In this document: positions 27,491-37,565 of the stretch, piece by piece
Position numbering within the stretch: position 1 is the first letter of the stretch
Layout: each line of letters opens with the position of its first letter
DNA from: Pedobacter cryoconitis
GTDB lineage: Bacteria > Bacteroidota > Bacteroidia > Sphingobacteriales > Sphingobacteriaceae
Length of the DNA: 64,000 nucleotides
Assembly: GCF_014200595.1 (NCBI RefSeq)
Contig: NZ_JACHCG010000002.1
Span: forward strand, 434,001 to 498,000
Direction of reading: 5' to 3'
Notes under the pieces: generated by a model
The model's input: only the letters and a program-made list of their open reading frames with translations
Databases searched by the model: none
What the model was told of the DNA's origin: nothing
Program-made: the position numbers and the translations under genes

Positions 27491-29506
27491 TTATTCCTTA
27501 ATCATGATATATTTTTCATTGACAACTTTATAGTTTTTAATCTTTTTTATGATTGTATTATCTTTTATTACAAATTCTGTGCTAGAATAAGTTTTTCTTT
27601 TCTGATTAAACTCAAGGTTGGGTAATTTGGAAAGTAATGTATCCAAAGTAAATAAGCCAGTTATAGGATCATACAAGTAATAGTTCTTATATAGATTGCC
27701 AAGTTCAACGTCGTCTTTACTACTTGTTTTTAAAGAAAAATCTGGATACCCGTCAAAGTTATAGTCATCTGTATAGAGTGTAGTATTTGTGGAATCTGCA
27801 TCATCAAGTTCGGTGACATATTGAAAAGTCTTCCCGTCTGCACGGTTAGTTATTTTAACCGCAAATGGAATGGCCTGTTGATCCTTAATCAATTCAAAAT
27901 TATATAAAGAGGTATTTTCGGTATACATTAAACCGGTTTTCGGAAAGAAGTTCTCTTTTGCAATCCAGCCTTTAATCAAATGATTCGGGATCGTTGTAAT
28001 TTCCACTTCAAAGAATAATGCATTTTCGGCTTTGATAACTGCATAATCTCCTTTTTTAACTCTAAACAAAGGTATCTTATTCTCCTGCGGGTGTTGATAT
28101 ACAGCTGCTGTGTCAGCCAGAACTTCTGCACCTTTATAATGATGATCAATCCATTTCCCGTCGATTAGTTCTCCGCTATTTTCCTGTACAAAAGGTCCCA
28201 TTAGTGCATACTGATCCCAATAAGCAGTTTTCGTCAGGTGCTGATTAATAAAAGTATACTTTTCTCCACCGTGGTGTGCAGCGCCATCGCGCCAGCTACT
28301 ATTGATGGTTCTGTTTTTTACATTTATTTCTACTTGTGAAAGCTGGGATAAATCGTCATTATACTCGAAATTCTCTTTTTGTGGATTATACAGATAAAAA
28401 TTATTGGTGTAATTAGGGCCAGCTCCACCACTTTGCATCAAAAACATAAAGTCCGGATAACCATCAAAATTGTAATCAGCAATCTGGATTACCTGGGTAG
28501 GTATTGATTTTAATTCTGCCCAAATATCAAGAAGTACCTGTTTGCTGCCAGTCTTTTTATTAATAATCTTTACTGCATTGACGAACTCTTTATCTGCTGA
28601 GATTTCAAAACGAAACTTATTGGTTTGTTGTTGCTGCCTGATCCATGGAGCACTGGCAAGGTCTTCTTTTTTGATCCATCCGCTGGTCGTTTGCAGAAGC
28701 GTTGTTCCTTCCTCTATTCCATAATTCATTGAATAATATTTTCCAGTATCCTTGCGCACCTCAATTCTATCTACCTCAAACCATTGCGTTGAATCATCAG
28801 CCGTGATCGCTATTGTTTCTCCCTTTCTAAAATAATCTTTGCTTAGAGAATGAGATCCTGGTTTGTCGTAGATCAGAATTTTATCGTGATTTAAATTCGT
28901 TCGCAAATCAATATATGGCTTTGGACTCTTTCCCCGGCCTTCAAAAAATGCCTGTTCAAATTGATAGCTCTTACCATTCTGATATTTCCCTGAAGCCGTA
29001 TCTTTTATAGATTGGTTTTTAACCAGCGGATTTTTATAAATCCCAAAATAATCAGATCTGTTTTTACTAAAAGACCACTCTCCCGGTAAATTACCTGTGC
29101 CTGCCAGCGAGCCACCATTGCTGCTTCGCGTGATTACTGAATCTTTTTGAATAGAAAACTCCTGTGAAAAGTAAAAGTCTCCGGGACGAACATTTTTAGA
29201 AATGATACGCAATTGTTTTTTCCCTTTTGTACTTACTGTATCTCTTAAAAAAGCAATCTTAATTTGAGTATGCCTTTGATTCGCCGAGACGATTGCGTAA
29301 GTTAATCCGTAATCACTAACCTCTTGATAAGGGATAATTTTCATGGATAAAAAGTCATCAATTGAATTAAAGAACCTCGCATAATGGCCGGCTCCAAAAT
29401 AATTATTCAGTTGATTATTGAATTGATAGATGCCGGGATGGGGAACTTGCGCATGCAAACCTGCGCTGCTGATGGAAATAAAAAGGAAAAATATTAAATA
29501 GCGCAT
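27491..29506 (-). CDS. Large secreted protein with two XAC2610-like DYNFDGYPDF modules
   Basis: A 671-residue exported protein (signal peptide ends GLHAQ). Two copies of the motif DYNFDGYPDF occur, at ~344-353 and ~580-589, each followed by a YLY(N/D)P segment and an SxLxxLxxxEx repeat. This is how XAC2610-like, integrin/FG-GAP-like modules look. Before each module lies an SH3b-like stretch (FEVDRIEVRKDTG and FFEVEITTIPNHLIKGWIAK). The protein therefore seems to be built from two SH3b+XAC2610 units after a unique N-terminal domain (~25-200). Function unknown; a periplasmic cell-wall or calcium-binding role would be a guess. Confidence 0.65.
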   Translation of the reverse strand: MRYLIFFLFISISSAGLHAQVPHPGIYQFNNQLNNYFGAGHYARFFNSIDDFLSMKIIPYQEVSDYGLTYAIVSANQRHTQIKIAFLRDTVSTKGKKQLRIISKNVRPGDFYFSQEFSIQKDSVITRSSNGGSLAGTGNLPGEWSFSKNRSDYFGIYKNPLVKNQSIKDTASGKYQNGKSYQFEQAFFEGRGKSPKPYIDLRTNLNHDKILIYDKPGSHSLSKDYFRKGETIAITADDSTQWFEVDRIEVRKDTGKYYSMNYGIEEGTTLLQTTSGWIKKEDLASAPWIRQQQQTNKFRFEISADKEFVNAVKIINKKTGSKQVLLDIWAELKSIPTQVIQIADYNFDGYPDFMFLMQSGGAGPNYTNNFYLYNPQKENFEYNDDLSQLSQVEINVKNRTINSSWRDGAAHHGGEKYTFINQHLTKTAYWDQYALMGPFVQENSGELIDGKWIDHHYKGAEVLADTAAVYQHPQENKIPLFRVKKGDYAVIKAENALFFEVEITTIPNHLIKGWIAKENFFPKTGLMYTENTSLYNFELIKDQQAIPFAVKITNRADGKTFQYVTELDDADSTNTTLYTDDYNFDGYPDFSLKTSSKDDVELGNLYKNYYLYDPITGLFTLDTLLSKLPNLEFNQKRKTYSSTEFVIKDNTIIKKIKNYKVVNEKYIMIKE

Positions 29507-29699
29507 AAAAATTTATAAGCTGCAAATATAGGAGGGGGTGAACATGGATACACATTACTTATTATAACAAACATCATTTTATAACAGGTCTTCAAAAAGC
29601 TAAATCTGAGGCTCAGTAATTTGTAAATTTCAGTGTATAATTAATGATTGAAAACTTGGTTTTTAAAATCAATATCAGCTAAATCCCATAAGTTTTATC

Positions 29700-31601
29700 C
29701 TATCTTTTTTTAACTAAGTAAACCCCTGTAGTATAACCCTGATAATTTATCTTTTGACTTTCATTCATAGAAAATTGAATTGTTTTTAGTTCAAGCGTAA
29801 CAGTGAAGTTTTTCGTCTTTTTAGTGAAGCTCAATAGTGAAGGTGGCAAAGTATATTGCGGAGGATCGTCATGATTTGGCTTTTGCAGGTAAGGCTTTAA
29901 CTTTGGCTCCTGTTTCATCAACTTGCTGATCAGCTCATTTACATTAAAAACAGCAAGTTCATTATTTAGCCTGATTTGTAATATGCCTTCCTTTTTGGTT
30001 TCTGTTTCTACCGATATATGATCAATTGTATAATGCTTATACGTGTCAATAAAATCAATATATGCCTGATCAATCATGAAATCATAGCCAGTAATTACTT
30101 TAACTTCTGGCTCAGCAATCTCCAAAATATAGTGTTTCTCCTGCTGGTCGGCTTGGTCAAAGTAGAAACGATGCCCTGAAAATTTCTTCAGTCCAAAATA
30201 GCTGATTATCCACCTCATTTTTTTGTCCAGGATATCATATCTTGAAGTACTGAGGTGTCCATAACTATCTTTGATTTTGCTTAAAGAATCGCTGACCGCT
30301 TTAAGATCCTCTGTAACATAAGGTTGGAGGACATCAAAATCATTATGACCAATAAGGTATTCTAAAGTAGCTACCGCCTTCTCCCCATTTTTTTTAGAAA
30401 TCTTATTGATTCTTACCATTTTACCAGCTTGTAAAGCATGGTTATCTTTAAAAATCTGTAGCAGGATATTCTTTTGTGAATAAGTTGAAACAGAAAACGC
30501 ACTTTGAGGTCCATAAATGGACAACAAGGTAAGCACAAATAGAGAAATAGGGATTACTTTGATATTTTGCTTTTTTGATAACAAAAAATAAAGCGTAATA
30601 AATAGTAGCCAGCAAGCCAGCAATGTTAAGAAATAGCGCGGCTCTGTAAAGCCATAAAGATTTATTCTTGTACCCAGTGCTATAAATAACAAGAGCAGAA
30701 GCGGTAGCATTAAAAAATAAAAAGTACGTGCAAACGTTTTAATCCATTTGTTCTCTGCTTTTTCGCGTATGGGGAAAATAAGCAATAAGGAAAGTATACC
30801 AAACACCGCATACCCCAGAATTAAGTTAGAAACCAATCCTTTCGGTAATCTCCATTGTATCAGTATTTTTAATTCGTAAGCCAGCAGAATTACTACATAT
30901 ATCGTGGCAAGTGGGATCAGAACATATTGAGTAAATATTTTTAGTCCCTTAGGATAACTGAAGTCCTGGTTGAGTTTAGAAAAATCACCGGGAATACCAG
31001 AAAGAAAAAACACCGTATTGAATATACCTGTAATACAAACCCATAAGATATAAAAAGTATCATACTTAAAGTCTACACTAAATAAGAGGTTCATTGCACC
31101 TATTGCAGCTGCGATACCAGCATATAAGGCGGCACTGTAAAGGATGCTGGTTAAAAAGTGGAGAAACAGTGTTTTATTAAATTGCCAGAAACCTTGTATT
31201 GCATGAGGTTTAGTGAAGGCAGCAAAAGCGACCAGTAAATGCCCGGCAAGGATCAGTAAGAAAAAACGGATCAGATCAGCAGCATTTATCAGCGGGCTAA
31301 AAGTAAAAAATAATGCCGCCGTGAGCAATGCCGCAATCAGATTAAAAATTAGCCGGTGCGAAGTTTTTATTGACCGGCTTTCACAAAATAGGGTAGTAGC
31401 CAGGCTAATCACCACTCCCAGGGCAGCTGTCATTATTACTCTTTTGCACCAGCTTTCCTTTAGGTAATTCAGACTTTCCAGTTCTATATAGGCTATGGCT
31501 GCTAAAGTTGCAATAAATGCAAAAAGCATTTCGAAAGGAAAACGCTTTAAAACATGATATACACTTTGCTGTAATTTTTTAAGAGAAGGAAATGTCATCA
31601 T
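29700..31601 (-). CDS. DUF4153 multi-spanning membrane protein
   Basis: A 633-residue integral membrane protein. Residues ~1-380 contain about ten to twelve hydrophobic helices, with the DUF4153-like block FLSGIPGDFSKLNQDFSYPK leading to GLKIFTQYVLIPLATIYVVI. From ~385 to the end lies a soluble domain of ~250 residues (LQAGKMVRINKISKKNGEKA and on). Function of the family is not established. It is monocistronic; the start ATG is doubled (MM) and either could be used. Confidence 0.82.
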   Translation of the reverse strand: MMTFPSLKKLQQSVYHVLKRFPFEMLFAFIATLAAIAYIELESLNYLKESWCKRVIMTAALGVVISLATTLFCESRSIKTSHRLIFNLIAALLTAALFFTFSPLINAADLIRFFLLILAGHLLVAFAAFTKPHAIQGFWQFNKTLFLHFLTSILYSAALYAGIAAAIGAMNLLFSVDFKYDTFYILWVCITGIFNTVFFLSGIPGDFSKLNQDFSYPKGLKIFTQYVLIPLATIYVVILLAYELKILIQWRLPKGLVSNLILGYAVFGILSLLLIFPIREKAENKWIKTFARTFYFLMLPLLLLLFIALGTRINLYGFTEPRYFLTLLACWLLFITLYFLLSKKQNIKVIPISLFVLTLLSIYGPQSAFSVSTYSQKNILLQIFKDNHALQAGKMVRINKISKKNGEKAVATLEYLIGHNDFDVLQPYVTEDLKAVSDSLSKIKDSYGHLSTSRYDILDKKMRWIISYFGLKKFSGHRFYFDQADQQEKHYILEIAEPEVKVITGYDFMIDQAYIDFIDTYKHYTIDHISVETETKKEGILQIRLNNELAVFNVNELISKLMKQEPKLKPYLQKPNHDDPPQYTLPPSLLSFTKKTKNFTVTLELKTIQFSMNESQKINYQGYTTGVYLVKKR

Positions 31602-31728
31602 TGGAAAATTTGATCAAAGGTATTCTCATTTTTAATAACACCAGACTATTTACAGAATAAATCATGATTTATTTTTTAACTAAATAAGAATGTCTAAATT
31701 GGATTTATTCAATATTAAATGATCATTT

Positions 31729-32208
31729 ATGGCTAAGACACATCAGTATAAAACAAACCTTGTATGGGCAGGAAATAAGGGTTCGGGAACAATGGACTAC
31801 AGATCTTATGATCGGGATTTTATTGTTTCAATTGATCAGAAAGCTGATATAAATGGCTCTTCTGATTCTGCTTTTCTTGGCGATAAAACCAGGCATAATC
31901 CTGAGGATCTGCTGGTTTCATCGATCTCATCCTGTCATATGCTCTGGTATCTTCACCTGTGTTCGCAAAATGATATTATTGTGATGGACTATAAAGATGA
32001 AGCGACAGGTACAATGACTGAAAATGCAGATGGGAGCGGTCAGTTTACAGAAGTTATTTTACGGCCAATAGTGCTGATTATTGATGAAGCAAAACATGAA
32101 AAAGCAATTAGTTTGCATGCAGAAGCACGTAAGCTATGTTTTATTGCCAATTCTTGTAACTTTCCAATCAAGCATTTGCCTGAATGTATTGTAGAACCTA
32201 AACGTTAA
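31729..32208 (+). CDS. OsmC-family peroxiredoxin-like protein
   Basis: A 159-residue OsmC/Ohr-fold protein, thiol peroxidases that reduce organic hydroperoxides. The N-terminal WAGNKGSGTMDYRSYDRDF, the NPEDLLVSSISSCHMLWYLH block with peroxidatic-type C69, and the later ARKLCFIANSCNFPIKH (C137, C143) match the family. OsmC members usually have the second Cys in a xxxCPxS motif; here it is CFIANSC. It is 7 bp upstream of the M28 peptidase gene, so cotranscription is likely although the functions do not obviously join. Confidence 0.85.
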   Translation: MAKTHQYKTNLVWAGNKGSGTMDYRSYDRDFIVSIDQKADINGSSDSAFLGDKTRHNPEDLLVSSISSCHMLWYLHLCSQNDIIVMDYKDEATGTMTENADGSGQFTEVILRPIVLIIDEAKHEKAISLHAEARKLCFIANSCNFPIKHLPECIVEPKR

Positions 32209-32215
32209 TCCCCTA

Positions 32216-33592
32216 ATGAAATTAAAACTGATTCTTCTTGCGTTGTTCTCTGCAAACCAATTGTATGCTCAGGACACAGTGATTATACGTAAAATCTACG
32301 ATGAAGCCCTGGTGAATAGTAAATGTTATGAAAACCTTCGTTATCTCTGTAAAGATATTGGTCCTCGTTTGAGTGGATCTGATAATGCTCAAAAAGCTGT
32401 AGTATGGAGCAAAAAACTAATGGAAGGTTATGGCTTTGATAAAGTATATCTGCAAGAAGTCATGGTACCGCATTGGGTAAGAGGAGCGAAGGAGACTGCT
32501 TATATCATTGATGGCAAAAATCGTATTCCTGTACCAATTGCTGCACTGGGTATGAGTGTCTCAACGCCAAAAAATGGGCTTACTGCCAATATTATTGAAG
32601 TACAAAGCCTCAAAGAAGTTGAAGAACTTGGTGAAAGTAAGATAAAAGGTAAGATCGTTTTCTTTAACCGTCCTTTTGATCCAAAGTTTATCAGTACAGG
32701 CGAAGCTTATGGCAGATCAGGCGACCAGCGGTTTATGGGGCCGTCAATTGCTGCTAAATATGGTGCTGTTGGGGTGATAGTTCGTTCACTGACTGAGAGT
32801 CTTGATGATTATCCGCATACCGGTGCCACACGTTTTGATAAAGACGGTAAAAATATTCCTGCTGCTGCTATATCAACCAAAGCGGCCAATAAATTGAGCA
32901 CCATGCTGAAAATGCGGAAGCTGCCTGTCGTTAAATTCTATTTTAAACAAGACTGTCAGCTCCTTGCCGATGTATTATCCTATAACGTGATTGGAGAATT
33001 GACAGGTACAGAACATCCCAATAAATTCATCACAGTGGGCGGGCATCTTGATTCATGGGATCTGGCGGAAGGTGCACATGATGATGGTACGGGTGTTTTA
33101 CAATCAGCAGAAGTGCTGCGTATATTCAAAGCTTTGAATTACAGGCCTAAAAACTCCATTCGTGCGGTCTTTTTTATGAATGAAGAAAATGGCCATAACG
33201 GAGGGACTAAATACGCTGAACTGGCTGCTAAGAATAAAGAAGAACATATAGCGGCTATTGAAACAGACGAAGGTGGGTTTACTCCGCGTGGTTTCAGTTT
33301 TGAAGATGTATCAAATGATTTTATCAAGAAGATTAACAAACAATGGAAACCTATATTTGAACCTTACGAAGCAGACCGTTTGACCATTGGTCAGTCAGGT
33401 ACTGATATTGGTCCATTAAAGGAAAAAGTTCCGGGAGTTGTCCTGATTGGTTTCAGACCTGATTCCCAGCGCTATTTTGATATTCACCATTCCTCAAATG
33501 ATGTTTTTGAAAACGTAAATAAACGTGAACTTGAATTGGGCGCAGCAAGTATGGCTTCACTGATCTATCTGATAGATCAGCATGGACTATAA
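32216..33592 (+). CDS. Secreted M28-family zinc metallopeptidase
   Basis: A 458-residue exported peptidase (signal peptide ends LYAQ, ~19). A PA-like insert precedes the catalytic domain. The binuclear zinc site of M28 aminopeptidases is visible: TVGGHLDSWDLAEGAHDDGT supplies the first His and the bridging Asp, FFMNEENGHNGG the Glu pair, AIETDEGG the third ligand, and YFDIHHSSNDVFENV the last His. Probably a periplasmic aminopeptidase or carboxypeptidase working on peptides. Its stop overlaps the start of the M1 peptidase gene by 11 bp, so the two peptidases are translated together. Confidence 0.9.
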   Translation: MKLKLILLALFSANQLYAQDTVIIRKIYDEALVNSKCYENLRYLCKDIGPRLSGSDNAQKAVVWSKKLMEGYGFDKVYLQEVMVPHWVRGAKETAYIIDGKNRIPVPIAALGMSVSTPKNGLTANIIEVQSLKEVEELGESKIKGKIVFFNRPFDPKFISTGEAYGRSGDQRFMGPSIAAKYGAVGVIVRSLTESLDDYPHTGATRFDKDGKNIPAAAISTKAANKLSTMLKMRKLPVVKFYFKQDCQLLADVLSYNVIGELTGTEHPNKFITVGGHLDSWDLAEGAHDDGTGVLQSAEVLRIFKALNYRPKNSIRAVFFMNEENGHNGGTKYAELAAKNKEEHIAAIETDEGGFTPRGFSFEDVSNDFIKKINKQWKPIFEPYEADRLTIGQSGTDIGPLKEKVPGVVLIGFRPDSQRYFDIHHSSNDVFENVNKRELELGAASMASLIYLIDQHGL

Positions 33593-35249
33593 AAAAATCT
33601 TATATCTCGTATTTTTTGTGTTTTTTACGAACCTGCCCGTGTGTACTAAAGCACAATCAAAAGTGCAGGGAAAAACTTTTTCAAGGGCAGATACGCTCAA
33701 AGGAAACCTTACTCCATTGCGGAGCTGTTATGATATTAATTTCTATCATCTGGATGTGAAATTTAATATCGGCAAAAGGTTTATCAGTGGAAGCAATCTG
33801 TTTAGATTTACAGCAACACAAGATTTTACCAGGTTACAATTTGATCTTTTCGCCAATTTAAATATTGATAAAATCGTTTATCATAATCAGGTGCTTCCAT
33901 ACACACGTGAATTTAATGCAGTATTTATTTCTTTCCCGGAATTGATTAAAAAAGATAGTAAAGATGAATTTACTGTATTCTATTCTGGTTATCCGAATGT
34001 GGCGCTAAAAGCACCAAGAGAAAGCGGTGTTGTATTTGCTAAAGACTCCCTCGGTTACCCACTGGTAGCCACAGCCTGTGAGAGTAAAGGGGCGAGTATC
34101 TGGTGGCCTAATAAAGATCATCTTTCTGATGAACCAGATAGTATGCTGATTAGTGTAAGTGTACCCAAAGATTTGAAAGAAGTATCTAACGGGCGTCTGA
34201 GAAAAGTTACTGACCTTAAGAACGGTTATAAAAGATTTGATTGGTTTGTAGGTAATTCCATTAATAACTACAATGTGGCAGTAAATATTGGGAATTACGC
34301 CCATTTCAGTGATAGTTATCCTGGTGAAAAAGGAGAGCTTACATTAGATTACTGGGTGTTACCTTATAACTTGTCAAGAGCGAAAATAGATTTTGCAAAG
34401 AATGTAAAACCTTTATTAAAATCATATGAACATTGGTTTGGCCCTTATCCCTTTGATGGAGATGGATATAAGCTGGTAGAAACACCTTATCCCGCTATGG
34501 AGCACCAAAGTGCGATCAGTTATGGTGGTTATATGCGTGGAAGCCCTAAAAATGAATTGACAGGCATATCAGGAGGGGCGAAATGGGATTTTATAATTGT
34601 TCATGAAAGTGCACATGAATGGTTTGGTAATAATATTACGGCTAAAGACCTGGGTGATTTGTGGATACACGAAGCTTTTGGAAGTTATGCAGAATCTTTG
34701 TTTATAGAAAGTTTGTATGGAAAAAAGGCCGGGCAAGAATATATATATGCCAATCGTTCAGGTATAGCTAACGATGAAACAATTGTTGCCCCTTATCATG
34801 TTAATCAAATGGGATCCGGAGATATGTATTCGAAAGGAGCGATGTTGCTGAATACGATCAGGACAATTATTAATGATGATGAAAAATGGAGGGGTATTTT
34901 ACGTGGGTTAAATAAAGAGTATAAGCATCAGACAGTGACCTATAATCAGGTTGTTAATTATATCTGTGCACAGTCCGGTGAAAAATTAGAATCCGTATTT
35001 GATCAGTATCTCCATTATAAGACGCTGCCGGTTTTGGAGCTTGCAGTTAAAGAAGGGAAGCTGAATTGCAGGTGGATTGCGGAAGCTGCGGACTTTAATA
35101 TGCCTTTACGGATTAGAATATCAAAAGGAGCATATCACTTCATTTATCCTTCTGCTAAATTTACACCTGTAGACTTAGCAGGTATATCGGCAGAAAATAT
35201 AGAAGTTGATACCTCTAATTATTATATTGGCTTAATCAAAGCTGATTAA
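33582..35249 (+). CDS. Secreted M1-family metallopeptidase
   Basis: A 555-residue exported aminopeptidase-like enzyme (signal peptide ends CTKAQ, ~24). The N-terminal beta-domain (YDINFYHLDVKFNIGKRFIS) is followed by the thermolysin-like domain with the gluzincin motif HESAHEWFGN at ~340-349 and the downstream Glu in LWIHEAFGSYAESLF. The exopeptidase GXMEN motif appears as YPAMEHQSAI, with H in place of N. It ends without the large C-terminal helical domain of long M1 enzymes, a length common in Bacteroidota. It overlaps the M28 gene by 11 bp, suggesting the pair degrades extracellular or periplasmic peptides. Confidence 0.9.
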   Translation: MDYKKILYLVFFVFFTNLPVCTKAQSKVQGKTFSRADTLKGNLTPLRSCYDINFYHLDVKFNIGKRFISGSNLFRFTATQDFTRLQFDLFANLNIDKIVYHNQVLPYTREFNAVFISFPELIKKDSKDEFTVFYSGYPNVALKAPRESGVVFAKDSLGYPLVATACESKGASIWWPNKDHLSDEPDSMLISVSVPKDLKEVSNGRLRKVTDLKNGYKRFDWFVGNSINNYNVAVNIGNYAHFSDSYPGEKGELTLDYWVLPYNLSRAKIDFAKNVKPLLKSYEHWFGPYPFDGDGYKLVETPYPAMEHQSAISYGGYMRGSPKNELTGISGGAKWDFIIVHESAHEWFGNNITAKDLGDLWIHEAFGSYAESLFIESLYGKKAGQEYIYANRSGIANDETIVAPYHVNQMGSGDMYSKGAMLLNTIRTIINDDEKWRGILRGLNKEYKHQTVTYNQVVNYICAQSGEKLESVFDQYLHYKTLPVLELAVKEGKLNCRWIAEAADFNMPLRIRISKGAYHFIYPSAKFTPVDLAGISAENIEVDTSNYYIGLIKAD

Positions 35250-35255
35250 GCCAAT
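35226..35255. terminator. Hairpin overlapping the M1 peptidase stop codon
   Basis: A 13-bp perfect inverted repeat, 35226-35238 with 35243-35255 (ATTGGCTTAATCA), includes the stop codon at 35247-35249 and sits between convergent genes. There is no long T run, so it may be a weak bidirectional terminator or a 3'-end stabiliser. Confidence 0.5.
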
Positions 35256-35262
35256 AACTAAG

Positions 35263-36111
35263 CTAAAGATATTTTTTGATGGCAATAAGATCTTCATTAC
35301 CGAATTCTGCTTCCGCCTGCTGAAAAGTTTTACAAACTGTATTCCCTAGTGGAGAATCCAGGCCTTCTGCCTTTGCCAGCCTCAGATCTTTGGTCAGCAG
35401 CTTTAAAGCAAAGGCAGGATTATAATTTTCATTAATGATCAGCTCGCCTTTTAGCTTCATGAATACGCTACCCAGCGCCCCATTGTTGATTATGGACATC
35501 ATTTTTTCTGCTGAAATATTATGATGCTCAGCAAAATTAACAACTTCTGCAAGCCCCTGCGCCTGGATGGCTAAAAGTGTATTGATACTGAGCTTGGCAA
35601 GGTTTCCTGCACCAATTTCGCCAATGAGACTGGATGAGCCTCCTAAAATGCCGAATAATGGTTTAATACTTTCGTAAACAGCTTCTTCGCCGCCTGCCAT
35701 AATCACAAGCTTTGCTTCTTCTGCCTGTTTTATACTTCCTGAAACAGGGGCATCGAGATAAAATGCACCTTTTTCCTTGCAAAGTTCAGCCATTTCACGA
35801 TTGATTGCCGGAGAAACTGTACTCATGTTCACAATCGTTTTACCGGTAAGTTCAGCAGACAGAACTCCTGCCTCCGATTTAAAAATATCTTCAATAGCGT
35901 GATCATCGGTCACCATTAAGAATAATATATCGACGATATTTACTAAGTCAAGCACAGATTGTGAAACAACTGCACCTTTAGCGGCCATAGCTTGTGTATC
36001 CTGCTCACTGCGGCCATATACATAAACCGGATAACCTGCTTTTAACAATTGTCCGGACATAGGTTGCCCCATTTTTCCAAGACCAATCCAGCCAATTTTT
36101 TTATTTTTCAT
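35263..36111 (-). CDS. NAD(P)-dependent beta-hydroxyacid dehydrogenase family oxidoreductase
   Basis: A 282-residue enzyme of the 3-hydroxyisobutyrate dehydrogenase family. N-terminal Rossmann motif IGWIGLGKMGQPMSGQLLKA; substrate-binding FYLDAPVSGSIKQAEEAKL; and the catalytic-lysine segment GAGNLAKLSINTLLAIQAQG. The C-terminal helical domain is full length. Members oxidise or reduce small hydroxyacids (3-hydroxyisobutyrate, tartronate semialdehyde, succinic semialdehyde or glyoxylate); which one applies cannot be read from the sequence, and the gene stands alone. Convergent with the M1 peptidase gene. Confidence 0.87.
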   Translation of the reverse strand: MKNKKIGWIGLGKMGQPMSGQLLKAGYPVYVYGRSEQDTQAMAAKGAVVSQSVLDLVNIVDILFLMVTDDHAIEDIFKSEAGVLSAELTGKTIVNMSTVSPAINREMAELCKEKGAFYLDAPVSGSIKQAEEAKLVIMAGGEEAVYESIKPLFGILGGSSSLIGEIGAGNLAKLSINTLLAIQAQGLAEVVNFAEHHNISAEKMMSIINNGALGSVFMKLKGELIINENYNPAFALKLLTKDLRLAKAEGLDSPLGNTVCKTFQQAEAEFGNEDLIAIKKYL

Positions 36112-36351
36112 TTTTCTATGCGTTTTAATTCCTCTTATTATTTTACTGCTATCAAGAGAAGTCCGTCTATCTTGAAGGTAAATAGTTACATTTTCAGCAA
36201 TAAATTTAGTTGTGTTCTAACTGAATAAAGTATTTTCCTTAAGTTTTGACATCTGCGAGACACACAAAGACAATGCGGAATTTTTGAGCAATGTTTGTAA
36301 AACATATAAATTATAGTTTCTTTGTCAGCAGACAAGCACAACCGGTTAATA

Positions 36352-37515
36352 ATGGAAAATAAAAGAGATTATTTAATGTTTGAGGATATTAATTCTGATT
36401 CCTCATTAAATGAATTGTTCGATACCTGTGTTACCTCTATCCAGGAAGGAAAAGCGAAGGTGTCTAATACCCGTGAAGAGCCTGATTATCCGACTCATGA
36501 ATGCTTTCTTGTGAACGGACGGGAAATTTTAATAGACGCTCCATTGGAATATTATTTATTTAAACTTGGTAATAGTGGTTTCGCATATGAAAAGGCAAGG
36601 GATTTTTCCGATACTATGCGAAAGTTATGTGGATGGCAGTGGCATGTAGATAGAGTCTTGTCTGACTGGGTGAAGCGGAATATCCGTGATCCATTTTTAG
36701 AATGTACTATCGATAATGATGGGTGTGATCATTATAAGTTAAAACCCGGCAAATCTATTGGGCAGTTGCAGGAAGATTATCTGCGTTTTGCCTGCTATAT
36801 TGGAGTGTGCTTTGTAAAATACGGTGGAAGTGAAGGCCAATACACAGCAAATAATATTTTTAAAATGGCCAAAGCAATTGGCAGTGATTTGCCTGCAAAA
36901 CTAAAGAAGCAGGGCAGTGGAGAATTACCGGTAGAAATAACAAAATACAAAGATAGTATAGTTTCCTGCGATGCGAATGATGTTTTTGCCACTATAAAAA
37001 TCACATTGAAGGAGGAGAAAGAAGAAGCCTATCTACGAGTTTTGAATTTTATTTGCCGTTTGTTAGAATTTGGTTTTCCCGGGTCTTACACCATAACTTT
37101 CAAAAGTCCGGAAAAGAATTGGCTTCCTATTAAGGGATTGCAGAAAAAAGGCGTTCATCAGTTATTTGCAAATGCGGGAAGATGGCCAGCTCTGTATGGA
37201 AAAATTGAAGATTATGCACGGCTGGCCATGAAGGAATTTGAATGGTACAATGATTTTGAAGCGGAGCACTGTGCTATGCCTGGTAGCTTTGCCGTATTTA
37301 CATTAGGGCTTATGGACGAAAAATATCAATCACTTATCTGTGATTATTTGAATATGTGCGATGAAGAACATCAAAGTATACAGGGGGAATTTGTATTAGC
37401 ATATATTGAAAAATATGGTTTTACCGAAAAAGGTCTGGAACTTTACGATTTATGTGAGAAGAATATACAACAACTGCCCAAAAAACTATCGGTTCAGCAC
37501 GCAAAGTTGAAATAG
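36352..37515 (+). CDS. Protein of unknown function, possibly DUF6138-like
   Basis: A 387-residue soluble protein with no signal peptide or membrane segment. ATG 36352 is preferred to a TTG 30 bp upstream. It is rich in Trp/Tyr/Glu and mostly helical by pattern (GNSGFAYEKARDFSDTMRKL, then KIEDYARLAMKEFEWYNDFE). The end YIEKYGFTEKGLELYDLCEK resembles proteins I have seen named DUF6138, but that is a weak recollection. No catalytic motif is recognised. It stands 50 bp before an acyltransferase gene on the same strand. Confidence 0.55.
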   Translation: MENKRDYLMFEDINSDSSLNELFDTCVTSIQEGKAKVSNTREEPDYPTHECFLVNGREILIDAPLEYYLFKLGNSGFAYEKARDFSDTMRKLCGWQWHVDRVLSDWVKRNIRDPFLECTIDNDGCDHYKLKPGKSIGQLQEDYLRFACYIGVCFVKYGGSEGQYTANNIFKMAKAIGSDLPAKLKKQGSGELPVEITKYKDSIVSCDANDVFATIKITLKEEKEEAYLRVLNFICRLLEFGFPGSYTITFKSPEKNWLPIKGLQKKGVHQLFANAGRWPALYGKIEDYARLAMKEFEWYNDFEAEHCAMPGSFAVFTLGLMDEKYQSLICDYLNMCDEEHQSIQGEFVLAYIEKYGFTEKGLELYDLCEKNIQQLPKKLSVQHAKLK

Positions 37516-37565
37516 ATCTGATGCTATCACCACATTAAACTTAATCTGAAAAGTATATATATTAA

